64,000 nt of DNA from Ichthyophis bannanicus (taxonomy: Eukaryota; Chordata; Amphibia; Gymnophiona; Ichthyophiidae), in assembly GCA_033557465.1 (NCBI GenBank), contig CM066043.1, forward strand, positions 106,878,278 to 106,942,277, given 5' to 3'. Below, in pieces: positions 55,220 through 64,000 of this stretch; within the stretch, counting starts at the first letter, position 1, and each line of letters begins with the position of its first letter. The notes below the pieces were generated by a model. That model ran no database searches. It was not told the origin of the DNA and worked only from the letters and a program-made list of their open reading frames with translations. The translations under genes and the position numbers were made by a program.

Positions 55220-55413
55220 CCACATCATACCTAAAGTCCAATCCCTGATCTACTTGTGGGAGGGACCCGTAAGCTCAGCTTGTACCACCGAGGCACCGAA
55301 CCATGCTTCTCCCACCGCCTGAACATCCACATGATAGGGACGGACAAATGTATGCAAGGACGACCATGTAACTGCTCGGCAAATATCTCCAGGCAGAACC
55401 AGGTGTACTCGGC

Positions 55414-55980
55414 TCATGATGCCGCTTGTGCCCTAGAGGAATGTGCCCTCAGATCCTGTAGAAGCTGCCTCTCCCTAAGCAGGTACACTGAAATAATTGC
55501 CTCCTTGATCCAACGTGCAACTGACGCCTTGGAAGCCGCTTCACCTTGCCTTGCCCCTCCAAAAAGCACAAACAGCCAATCCAACTTTTGGAAAGTCTCT
55601 GTTCTCCACAGATAAATTCTCAGAGCCCGACACACATCTAGCTTGTGAAGGAGTCGGTCCTCATCTGACTCCCCCTTCACAAAGTCGTGGAGCGTGATGA
55701 ACTGATTAACATGAAAGGCCTATACAACCTTTGGCAAGGAGGGCACCGGATGCAGAACCACCTTTTCCTGAGAAATTGAGAGAAATGGTTCATGACAGGA
55801 CAATGCCTGAAGCTCTGAAATCCATCTAGCTGAGAAAATGGCCATTAGAAAAAACACTTAGCGTAAGATCCTTAAGGGTCGCTCTTCTCAAAGGCTCATC
55901 CACCAAGCTATAGAGTACCAGGTTGAGATCCCACGCAGGAACGAGATCCTGATTTGGAGGCCTCACCTGCCTCACCGCTT
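55414..55980 (-). pseudogene. DIRS copy 3 tyrosine recombinase fragment
   Basis: The frame 55414-55680 holds LHKLDVCRALRIYLWRTETF, DWLFVLFGGARQGEAASKAS, RWIKEAI and AHSSRAQAAS, the catalytic region of the DIRS recombinase including the RAHSTRAQ-type motif. The upstream part to 55980 is frame-shifted. Confidence 0.8.
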
Positions 55981-56200
55981 GTAGGAAACGAACTACATCA
56001 GGATATGAGGCCAGACATCCCTTGGACCCTTCCTCAGTAACACGCCAAAGTGACCAGCTGCACTCTCAAGGATCCCAATGCTAGGCCCTTCTCCAGTCCT
56101 GCCTAAAGAAAAGATAGGACAGCGATGGCGAACCTATGGCACGCGTGCCAGCTGTGGCACGCGAAGGCCTTGCAGCTGGCACGCGGGAAGGTCGCACATT

Positions 56201-56609
56201 AAAAAAAAAAAAAAGCTGCCCGCTGCCGCCGCGGCGGCATGGAGTGTCCCGCGGGGCTCCCTCTGCCCGGCGGGACTCTCCCGGCGCTGCTCAGCCCCTC
56301 TCTGCCGGCTTGCAGAGACGCAAAGGGAGAGAGAGTCTCCCTCGCATCTCTCTTAAGCCCGCAGAGACGCGAAGGGAGAGAGAGTCTCCCTCGCGTCTCT
56401 CTTAAGCCCGCAGGGGCAGATGGGAAATTTCCCATCAGCCCCTGCGGGCTTAAGAGAGACGCGAGGGAGGGAGACTCTCTCTCCCTTCGCGTCTCTGCAA
56501 GCCGGCAGAGAGGGCTGAGCAGCGCCGGGAGACTCCCCCCGGGCAGCGGGTGCCCCGCGGGACACTCCATGCCGCCGCGGCGGCCGTGGGCAGCTTTTTT
56601 TTTTTTTTT
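56201..56609. repeat. Palindrome of hAT D
   Basis: Perfect to near-perfect inverted halves run from the 14-A run at 56201 to the 15-T run at 56609, centred on GGGAAATTTCCC (56422-56433). The left half contains an extra tandem copy of about 45 bp (AGAGACGCGAAGGGAGAGAG). Total 409 bp. Frames of 123 and 126 codons in it are symmetry artefacts. Confidence 0.95.
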
Positions 56610-56635
56610 ATGGCCATGAGCCGAGGGAGGGGGGT

Positions 56636-58000
56636 TAAGACTGGCAATGGGCTAGGGAGGGAGAGAGGGGGGTTAAGACTGGCAATGGGCTAGGGAGGGA
56701 GGGAGGGGGGGTTAAGACTGGCAATGGGCTAGGGAGGGAGGGAGGTTAAGACTGGCAATGGGCTAGGGAGGGAGGGGGGTTGAGACTGGCAATGGGCTAG
56801 GGAGGGAGGGGGTTGAGACTGGCAATGGGCTAGGGAGGGAGGGGGGTTGAGACTGGCAATGGGCTAGGGAGGGAGGGAGGGGGTTGAGACTGGCAATGGG
56901 CTAGGGAGGGAGGGAGGTAGGTTAAGACTGGCAATGGGCTAGGGAGGGAGGGAGGTTAAGACTGGCAATGGGCTAGGGAGGGGGGTTGAGACTTGCAATG
57001 GGCGGGGGAGGGAGGGGGGTTGAGACTGGCAATGGGCTAGGGAGGGAGGGAGGGGGGTTGAGACTGGCAATGGGCTAGGGAGGGGGGATAATACTGGCAG
57101 TGGGCAGCGGAGGGGGGATAAGACCCAGTGGGCTATGGGGGGGAGTTAAGACTAGCAATGGGCTGTGGGCTGATGAGGGCTGGCAATGGGCTATGAGCTG
57201 ATGAGGGCTGTCTGGAAATGGGGTGATGGGGGGGTTAGGACTGGTAATGGGCTATGGGGGGGGGTTTAAGACTGGTAGTGGGCTGATGGGGGTGGTTAGG
57301 ACTGGTAATGGGCTATGGGGGGGTTAAGACTGGTAGTGGGCTGATGGGGGTGTAGGACTGATAATGGGTTATGGGGGGGGCTAGGACAGGAAATGGGCTG
57401 ATGGGGAGGGGTTAGGACTTGAGGTGGGCTGATGTGGTTAGGACTGGTAATGGGCTGTGGGCTGATGGGGGGGTTTAGGACTGGCAATGGGCTATGGGGG
57501 GCTGACTGGAAATGGGCTGATGGGGGGTTAGGACTGGTAAAGGGTTATAGGGGGGGGCTTAAAACTGAAAATGGGGTGATGGGGGTTAGGACTGGAAGTT
57601 GATTGACGGGGGGCTAGGACTGGTAATGGGTTGGGGTGTTGCTAGGACTGGAAATGGGCTGAGTGGAAGGGGAGGCTTGAACTGCAAATAGCTGATGGGG
57701 AGGGGGCTTGGAATGGAAATGGGCTGTGAGGGAAGGGAGCTAGGACTGAAAATGGGCTGATGGAACAGCTAGGATAGGACTGGAAATGGGCTGTTGGGGG
57801 AGCTAAGATTGGAAAATTGCTGTGGTGGGGGCTTGAATTGAAATGGACTCATGGAGGGGCTAGAACTGGAAGTAGGCTCATGGGGGGGCTTGGACTGGAA
57901 TTGGGCTGAGTGGAGGGGAGCTATGATTTGACATGGGCTGATGGTGGGGCTAGGATTGAAAATGAGCTGATGAAGGGACTTGGACTGGAAATGGGCTGAT
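56636..58000. repeat. G-rich minisatellite of hAT D
   Basis: Units of about 33 bp with the core GACTGGCAATGGGCTAGGGA to about 57075. They then change to the A/E-like ACTGGTAATGGGCTATGGGG and GGACTGGAAATGGGCTGATG. A clear internal change of unit type. Many G-runs. Confidence 0.92.
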
Positions 58001-58473
58001 GCAGGGACTAGAAGGGAATGGATGCTGTGTGAGACTGGAACTAGAAGGGAGCTGATGTTGGGGGAGGATTAGAATGGGATGGGGCTGGGAGAGTAAAATG
58101 GAGAGGGGAAAAATATTTTGTGTAGGAGGGATGAAAAATCTACAATTGGCCAGGTATTGGGAGAGTAATTGGGGATTGAGGATGGAGGGGTAAAATTTGT
58201 GTGGATAAAATAGGAATGAGGAAAGAGCAAAAGGAGAAAGATTAGTATGTTAAAGCAGATGAAGAGAGAGAGAGAGAATGGAAAAAAAACTAGAAGAGAG
58301 AAGAAAGGACAAATGGACAGCAGACGATGGAGAGTTAGCAGAAAACATGAAGAAACCAGAAGAAGGTGGCTGGACCAATTGCAACTGAAAAAAAAATGCA
58401 CAAAATGTAGAAAGATATCTCTTTATTTTGAATTTATTAACTGGAATATGTCAGCTCTGGGAAATGTGCATCA

Positions 58474-58770
58474 TTAACATCTGCGCTTTGTTTGGTACAA
58501 GAGGAAATTCCTATTTGACGTTGCCACTTGTTCTCTTTCCCCAGTATTCTCTGAAATGTATTGGTTTAATATTTGCAGTGTTGCCTTTTGATAGGTAGGG
58601 TATGGTGCTTTGTGAGTCCTGGTAATGCTGTCAGGATACGGCGGGTTTGCTATGGGTTCTAAATGGGCAGCGTTTGTAGTAGTTCCTAATGTGCCTGGCG
58701 GTTGGCACTGGATTATAGTAATGTAGAAATCTTTTAGTCTTTCTTTATCCATACACTCATTAAGAGACAT
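58474..58770 (-). CDS. Conserved cargo ORF, hAT D copy
   Basis: 98 codons: MSLNECMDKERLKDFYITII, HLEPIANPPYPDSITRTHKA, QILNQYISENTGEREQVATS. It keeps the frame of A and E but lacks a few codons near the end (in-frame deletion before TGEREQV). Not recognised. Confidence 0.4.
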   Translation of the reverse strand: MSLNECMDKERLKDFYITIIQCQPPGTLGTTTNAAHLEPIANPPYPDSITRTHKAPYPTYQKATLQILNQYISENTGEREQVATSNRNFLLYQTKRRC

Positions 58771-58799
58771 GTTTACTAAAAGTTAGTGTATGGTAACAT

Positions 58800-58843
58800 T
58801 ATGCAAATATTTATGCAAATAAGACCACTTATGCAAATGACGT
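58800..58843 (-). promoter_or_regulatory. ATGCAAAT octamer cluster in hAT D
   Basis: ATGCAAAT occurs three times (near 58801, 58813 and 58832), just inside the right end. Same arrangement as in E. Confidence 0.55.
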
Positions 58844-58927
58844 GCTGGCACTTTGAGGAAATTCTTTGGTTTTGTGCGGCAGTTTGGGCACTCGGGCTCA
58901 AAAAGGTTAGCCATCACTGAGATAGGA

Positions 58928-60000
58928 TCTCCGCCAAGAAGCCCTGAGAGGACAAATGCCCCGGCCACCACACCAATTCTCAAAAATGTGCCACACTTGC
59001 ACGTAAGCCAGCGACATCAACTGTTTCCGAGATCGCAACAAAGTCACAGCCACCTGCGCTGAATAGATGTATTTCGTCAACCTTGCCCTTTCAAGAACTA
59101 AGCCGTAAGTGAGAATTGATCCACCTGAGGCATCTAGACCGGATGCTGAGTCAACAGGTCGACTCTTTCTGGCAGCCTCTAAGGAGCTGCTACCAGAAAC
59201 AACAGGAGATCTACATACCACAGCTACCATGGCAAATCCAGAGCAATGAGGATCATTATACCCTTGTGAGTTTCTATCTATTGCAAGACGTGACCAATCC
59301 GGGCCCACGGCAGGAATACATACAATAGGACTTGCGTCAGCCACAGTTGCTCCAGAGCGTCCAGTCCTTCCAACCTATGCCCTTGTCATCGACTCTAGAA
59401 TCTCAAAGCCTTGGCATTCTCGCACATCACCATGAAGTACATGACCAGATGACCCCACTTCTGAGTCACCATGTCAAAGATGTCCTGCTGAAGAGTCCAC
59501 TGACCAGGATCCAAGCAATGCTGATTTAAAAAGTCCGCTTGAACTTTTTCTCGACCGGCCAAGGAGTGCTGCCAACAGGAACAGCAGATTGAACTCTGCC
59601 CACACTGGGATTGGCACTACCTTGTCCTCCAGCGTTTTGCTGTCCATGCCCCCCTGTTGATTCAAGTAGACTACTATGGTAATGTCCGAGAACACCCGAA
59701 CGGCCATCTTGAAGATACGATTGGAAGGCTTGAAGGGCTAAGAATACTGTTCGCATTTCCAGCCCGTTTACTGGGCAAGATCTCTGCTTGCACAACCAGC
59801 GGCCCTGAGCCACCTGATTCTGACAGTGCATTCCCCAGCCTGTCAAGCTGGCATCCGTCATCAACAGGATCCATAGCGGAGCTTCCAAGGTCATTCTGGC
59901 CAACCAAACACCACCCAAGCACCTTTGGAAGGGTGCGAAATGGAAACTCTGAAAATCTCTCTGATGTCCCCTGCTGGGGATCATAAGAACATAAGATGCG
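58928..60000 (-). pseudogene. DIRS copy 3 RNase H and linker
   Basis: The frame 59526-60059 carries LTDASLTGWGMHCQNQVAQG, EMRTVFLALQAFQSYLQDGR and a VLGHYHSSLLESTGG-type segment, which is a shifted version of the VNxQGG motif. 58907-59344 is the Leu/Ser-rich linker toward the recombinase (ASYGSLAYVQVWHIFENW). Frameshifts are present. Left part removed by the CR1 at 59990. Confidence 0.75.
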
Positions 60001-60599
60001 CCATACTGGGTCAGACCAAGGTCCATCAAGCCCAGTATCCTGTTTCCAACAGTGGCCAATTAGCTCATAAGTACCTAGCAGTTGCCCCAAAAGACACAGG
60101 TTTCACAATGCTTGTATTGGGTCAAGCAGTGATATCCCGGGTCCCTTTTAATAATGGTTTATGGATGTTTCCTCCAGGAACTTGTTCAAACCTTTTTTAA
60201 ACCCAGCTAAACTAACAACTTTTACTACATCCTCTGGTAGCAAATTCCAGAGTTTGATTACACGTTGAGTGAAAAAATATTTTCTCTTATTAATCTTAAA
60301 TAGGTTACCCTGTAGCTTAATTGAATGACCCCTAGTCTTTCTATATTCTGATGATGTAAACAATCAGTCTACATTTACCTGTTCCACTACATTCATTAAT
60401 TTATAGACCTCTATCATATCTCCCCTCAACCGTCTCTTTTCCAGATTGAAGAGCCCTAACCTTTTTAGCCTCTCTTCATGGGGCTATTCTTCCATCCCCT
60501 TTACCAGGGCCGGCCCGTCCATTGAGTGAGAATGTTGTTCGCACAGGGCCCCGTGCTTCAGGGGGCCCCGCACGAACCAGATTCTCGCTCAATGGACTG

Positions 60600-60862
60600 C
60601 TGCAGAGGGAGCTGGGGAAGCCCGCACGAAGCCCCGGCTCCCTCTGCACAGCCCGCCAGCGTGAAGAGCCTTTACCTTCACGCTGGCGGCTGTTTCAATG
60701 AAGCCGCGAATGCCGGGAGAGGTTAAAGGCATTGCCTTTAACCTTTCCCGGCATTCGCAGCTTCATTGAAACAGCCGCCAGCGGGAACGTAAAGGTTCTT
60801 CACGCTGGCGGGCTGTGCAGAGGGAGCCGGGGCCTCGCGCGGGCTTCCCTGGCTCCCTCTGC
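60600..60862. repeat. Palindrome of hAT E
   Basis: Inverted halves are centred on GTTAAAGGCATTGCCTTTAA (60722-60741). They include CAGCCCGCCAGCGTGAAG paired with CTTCACGCTGGCGGGCTG and outer CGGCTCCCTCTGCA paired with TGCAGAGGGAGCCG. About 263 bp. GAGCCGGGGCCTC in the outer arm is shared with A. Confidence 0.92.
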
Positions 60863-60899
60863 AGCCCCTTAGACGGCGCGGGGCTCTTCGAGGGGACGG

Positions 60900-62440
60900 C
60901 TAGGACTGGATGGGCTGTGATTGGGGGGGGGGGAAACAGACTGGAAATGGGCTGTGAGGGGGGGGAGAAACAGACTGGAAATGGGCTGTGCTGGGGGGGG
61001 AGACTGAAATTGGGGGTGGATGGGTGAAACAGACTGGAATTGGGCTGTGATGGGGGGGAACGGACTGGAAATGGGCTGTGATGGGGGGGAACGGACTGGA
61101 AATGGGCTGTGATGTGGGGGGGGGGGAGAACAGACTGGAAATGGGCTGTGATGGGGGGGCGGACAAATTGGGCTGGGATGGGGGGAAACAGACTGGAAAT
61201 GGGCTGTGATGGGGGGGGAACGGACTGGAAATGGGCTGTGATGGGGGGGGGGAAACAGATTGGAAATGGGCTGTGATGTGGGGGGGGGATAACAGACTGG
61301 AAATGGGCTGGGATGGGGGGAAACAGACTGGAAATGGGCTGTGGTGGGGGGGGGAGAACAGACTGGAAATGGGTTGTGATGGGGGGAACGGACTACAATT
61401 GGGCTGTGATGGGGGAGGACTGCAAATGGGCTGTGATGGTGGGGGGGATAGGACTGCAAATGGGCTGTGATGGTGGGGGAAGGGACAAATTGGGCTGTGA
61501 TGGGGGGAACTTGGACTGGAAATGGGCTGATGAAGAGCTGGATTAGGACTGCAAATGTTCTGTGATGGTGGGGGGGGACAGGACTGGAAATGGGCGGGGA
61601 TGGTGGGGACGGACGGACTGAAAATGGGCTGGGATGGGGGAAACAGACAGGAAATGGGCTGTGATGTGGGGGGGGGGGACAGACTGGAAATGGACTGTGA
61701 TGGGGGGGAACGGACAAATTGGGCTGGGATGGGGGAAACAGACTGGAAATGGGCTGTGGTGGGGGGGGAGAACAGACTGGAAATGGGCTGTGATGGGGGA
61801 ATGGACTACAATTGGGCTGTGATGGGGGGAGGACTGCAAAAGGGCTGTGATGGTGGGGGGATAGGACTGCAAATTGGCTGTGATGGTGGGGGGAATGGAC
61901 GAAATGGGCTGTGATGGGGGGGGGGAACTTGAACTGGAAATGGGCTGATGAAGAGCTGGATTAGGACTGGAAATGGGCTTATGGGGGCTGGAATAGGGCG
62001 AAGTGGGCTGACGAGGGGGCTAGGATTGGAAATTAGCTGATGGGGGAGCGTGGAGGAAATGGGCTGATGAGGGACTGGAATGGAACTGGAAAAGAGCATA
62101 TGGGGGCTAGGGCTGGAAATGGGCTGATAAGGAGCTAGGATAGGACTAGAAATGGGCTGATGGGGGGAACGTAGACTGCAAATGGGTGATGGGCTGGAAT
62201 AGGACACTGGAAATGGGCTGATGGCTGGAATAGGACTGGAAGTGGGCTGATGGGAGTTGGAAAAGGGCTGGAAATGGGCTGATGGGGAGCTTGGAGTGGA
62301 AATGGGCTGATGGGGGGGCTGGAATGGAACTGGAAAACAGCATATGGGAGGCTAGGACTGGAAATGGGCTGATGTGGAAGCTTGGGAGACTGGGACTAGA
62401 AGGGGGCAGATGCTGGGTGGGTCTAGAACTATAAAGGAGC
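60900..62440. repeat. G-rich minisatellite of hAT E
   Basis: Tandem units of about 30 bp with the core ACTGGAAATGGGCTGTGATG and a long G run between. At about 61920-62440 it changes to GGAAATGGGCTGATGGGGGC units like those of A. The minus-strand frame of 282 codons (60869-61717) is a Pro/His/Ser repeat and not considered a gene. Confidence 0.92.
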
Positions 62441-63026
62441 TGATTTTGGGGGAGGACTAGAAAGGGATGGGAAATGAGAATGGAGAGGGGAAAAGATATT
62501 TTGTGTGGGAGGGAAGAAAAGTCTACGAAGGGCCGGGTATTGGAAGAGTAAGTGTAGATTGAGAATGGAAGGGTGAAATTTGAGTGGATGATAAAGCAAT
62601 AAGGAAAGAAATGGAGGAAAGAGCAAAAGGGGAAAGATCAGTATGTTAAAGCAGATATAGAGAAAAAATTTGGAAAGAAATCTAAAAGAGAAGAAAGGAA
62701 AATGGATAGCTCGCAGAAGACACAAAGGAACCAGAAGAAAGTGACTGGAGCAATTGCAACTGAAAAGAAAATGCACAAGCAACAAAAGGTAGAAAAATAC
62801 TTTTTTATTTTGAATTTATTAACTGGAATATATCAGCTCTGGGAAATGTGCATTGTTAACATCTTTTGTGTTTTGTTTAGTACAAGAGGAAATTAATTTA
62901 TAGTTTTATTTCTCCAGTGTTGTTGTACATCCCAAGTTTGGCTTTTGGGGTTCCCAGTTTAATTATTGTCTTCCTATTTCTAAATTGTGATCCCTTGTTC
63001 TTTGGTGACGGTCTGTATTCTGCATT

Positions 63027-63335
63027 TTAACCAAGCTGAGATATTCTGTTCTTGTAGTTTCTATTTGACCATGTCACTTGTTCTCTTTCCCCAGTAGGAG
63101 ATGCATTGGTATTCTCTGAGATGTATTGGTTTAATATTTGCAGTGTTGCCTTTTGATAGGTAGGGTTTGGTGCTTTGTGAGTCCTGGCAGAGTTGTTATG
63201 ATATGGTGGATTTGCTATGAGTTCTAAAAGGTCAGTGTTTATAGTACTTCCTAATGGGCCTGGCGGTTGGCACTGGAATATAGTAACGTAGAAATCTATT
63301 AGTCTTTCTTTATCCAGACACTCATTAAGAAGCAT
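63027..63335 (-). CDS. Conserved cargo ORF, hAT E copy
   Basis: 102 codons: MLLNECLDKERLIDFYVTIF, ELIANPPYHNNSARTHKAPN, QILNQYISENTNASPTGERE. The most diverged of the four copies but still open without a frameshift. Function unknown. Confidence 0.4.
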   Translation of the reverse strand: MLLNECLDKERLIDFYVTIFQCQPPGPLGSTINTDLLELIANPPYHNNSARTHKAPNPTYQKATLQILNQYISENTNASPTGEREQVTWSNRNYKNRISQLG

Positions 63336-63359
63336 GTTTACTAAAAATGCATGTTAACA

Positions 63360-63404
63360 TTATGCAAATATTTATGCAAATGAGGCTCCCTATGCAAATG
63401 AGGC
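63360..63404 (-). promoter_or_regulatory. ATGCAAAT octamer cluster in hAT E
   Basis: Three ATGCAAAT octamers (near 63361, 63373 and 63393) just inside the right terminus, spaced 12 and about 20 bp. Confidence 0.55.
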
Positions 63405-63790
63405 CCCGCAATTAATCTCCGCACATGGCCCCGCACCCCCCTTGGGCCGCCCCTGCCCGTTACCATTTTGGTGGTTCTTCTCTGTACCTTTTCTAATAAC
63501 GCTATATCTTTTTTAAGATACGGTGACCAGAATTGCACACAATATTCAATGTGTGGTCGCACCATGGAGCAATACAGAGGCATTATAATATCCTTTGTTT
63601 TATTTTCCATTCCTTTCCTTAAGATACCTAGCATTCTATTTGCTCTCTTAGCCGTCGCTGCACAATGGGCAGAGGGTTTTAACATGTTATCCACGATGAC
63701 GCCTAAATCTTTTACATGGGTGGGGTTCCTAATGTGGAACCTTGCATCATGTAACCATAGTTTGGTTTGTTCTTTCCTAGATGCATTAAT

Positions 63791-64000
63791 GTATTTATTT
63801 ATTTAAAATCCCTTCTATGCAGCGTTCTTTAGAATCAGTGCGGTTTACAAGTAACAATAACTTATACAGTGCAGGTGGGATATGCACTGTACTTGCAATG
63901 AACAGGTGTTGTAACTTGGGATTAACAAGGGTAACTATATACAAGCTCAGCAATCAGGTTGCCTATGTATGGTGGTGACCGGAATTGCTTGTCCACATTA
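63791..64000 (+). other. LINE/SINE-like tail or unassigned sequence
   Basis: TTTATTTATTTAAAATCCCT and CAGTGCGGTTTACAAGTAAC resemble the 3' end of an L2-type element on the minus strand. It is cut by the window end. Confidence 0.35.

Larger units (their letters stand above)
56120..58919. mobile_element. hAT-like element D
   Basis: 2800 bp with ends CAGCGATGGCGAACCTATGG and (inverted) CAGTGATGGCTAACCTTTTT, plus the subterminal GAGTGCCCAAACTGCCGC. A perfect 8-bp duplication agatagga lies at 56112-56119 and 58920-58927. From left: terminus, palindrome, minisatellite, conserved body, minus-strand ORF (58474-58770), octamers, terminus. The termini differ from those of A, B and E although the cargo matches. 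Inserted in DIRS copy 3. No transposase. Confidence 0.93.
54600..60000 (-). mobile_element. DIRS-type retrotransposon, copy 3 (interrupted by hAT D)
   Basis: Minus strand: RNase H at 59526-60000, linker at 58928-59344, hAT D at 56120-58919, tyrosine recombinase fragment at 55414-55980, and a terminal hairpin region at 54614-55219. The gag and RT parts are missing because a CR1 joins at about 59990. Frames are shifted. Confidence 0.85.
60505..63455. mobile_element. hAT-like element E (uninterrupted copy)
   Basis: 2951 bp; ends CAGGGCCGGCCCGTCCATTG and (inverted) CAGGGGCGGCCCAAGGGGGG. 8-bp duplications ccctttac (60497-60504) and cccgttac (63456-63463) have one mismatch. Contains palindrome, minisatellite, conserved body, minus-strand ORF (63027-63335) and octamers. 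The most intact version of the A/B/E subfamily. No transposase. Inserted in CR1 RT. Confidence 0.92.
59990..63790 (-). mobile_element. CR1 LINE (interrupted by hAT E)
   Basis: The minus strand 59990-60504 holds the CR1 3' UTR (complement of CCATCAAGCCCAGTATCCTG) and the RT C-terminus (SSEYRKTRGHSIKL, KRKYFFTQRVIKLWNLLP). 63456-63790 holds RT (MVRPHIEYCVQFWSPYLKKD, NKTKDIIMPLYCSMV). Homologous to 34400-35250. E is inserted between the two. Confidence 0.88.

Noticed and set aside
56199..56647. Overlapping frames on both strands in the hAT D palindrome
   Set aside because: Symmetric frames on both strands are a direct result of the inverted repeat. There is no domain.
60869..61717. 282-codon minus-strand frame of Pro/His/Ser repeats
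   Set aside because: It is the G-rich minisatellite read on the opposite strand. The repeat length lets frames stay open by chance, and similar frames occur in every array.
1..64000. Host protein-coding gene
   Set aside because: Every long frame with recognisable content belongs to a transposable element. Other frames are antisense, repeat-derived or lack any supporting feature.

Overview
This is vertebrate genomic DNA made almost entirely of transposable elements. I found no host protein-coding gene, no rRNA or functional tRNA gene and no CRISPR. The mix is CR1 and L2 LINEs, DIRS-type tyrosine-recombinase retrotransposons, a Gypsy family with a SCAN-like Gag, a class I endogenous retrovirus (ERV), many hAT elements, a Tigger-type element and tRNA-derived SINEs. 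It points to a large-genomed tetrapod. DIRS elements are essentially absent from birds and mammals, so I favour an amphibian such as a caecilian, with a turtle or lizard less likely. The species is inferred, not proven.

Layout. 1-17140 is a nest. A CR1 fragment (16497-17140) is interrupted by a minus-strand ERV (8431-16496). The ERV's 3' LTR is interrupted by a 5'-truncated L2 (1-1359 and 8316-8425). The L2 is split by a complete Gypsy element (1360-8315, TSD atat). 17143-21750 is a decayed DIRS element carrying a CR1 tail. 22660-29004 is a second complete Gypsy element (TSD cagt) inside a LINE 3' region that resembles the restriction-like-endonuclease class. 29800-34380 holds an inverted-repeat element with an L2 inside it, LINE/SINE tails, a 1.15-kb Tigger-like element (32240-33393) and a tRNA SINE. 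34385-37560 is a CR1 with a SINE in it. 37640-42180 is a second DIRS. 42720-44170 holds L2 and RTE-like fragments. 44170-53710 is a CR1-like LINE (ORF1 esterase and ORF2 endonuclease) broken by hAT element F (44625-45675) and by a three-deep nest of hAT elements: A (45895-53333) contains C (47720-52303), which contains B (49290-51721). 54600-60000 is a third DIRS (minus strand) with hAT element D (56120-58919) inside it. 59990-63790 is a CR1 with hAT element E (60505-63455) inside it.

Two systems stand out. (1) Both Gypsy elements encode Gag, protease, dUTPase, reverse transcriptase and RNase H but show no integrase. In both, the pol frame runs through the polypurine tract into the LTR, which encodes a further 210-290 residues starting from the same in-frame position. 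(2) hAT-like elements A, B, D and E, and in diverged form C, carry a shared cargo: a G-rich minisatellite, an open reading frame of about 95 codons (A, B, D, E) and clustered ATGCAAAT octamers. A, B, D and E also carry a 260-410 bp GC-rich palindrome whose sequence differs from copy to copy. The cargo sits between at least two different kinds of hAT terminus. The hAT nesting is supported by 8-bp target-site duplications read directly from the sequence.
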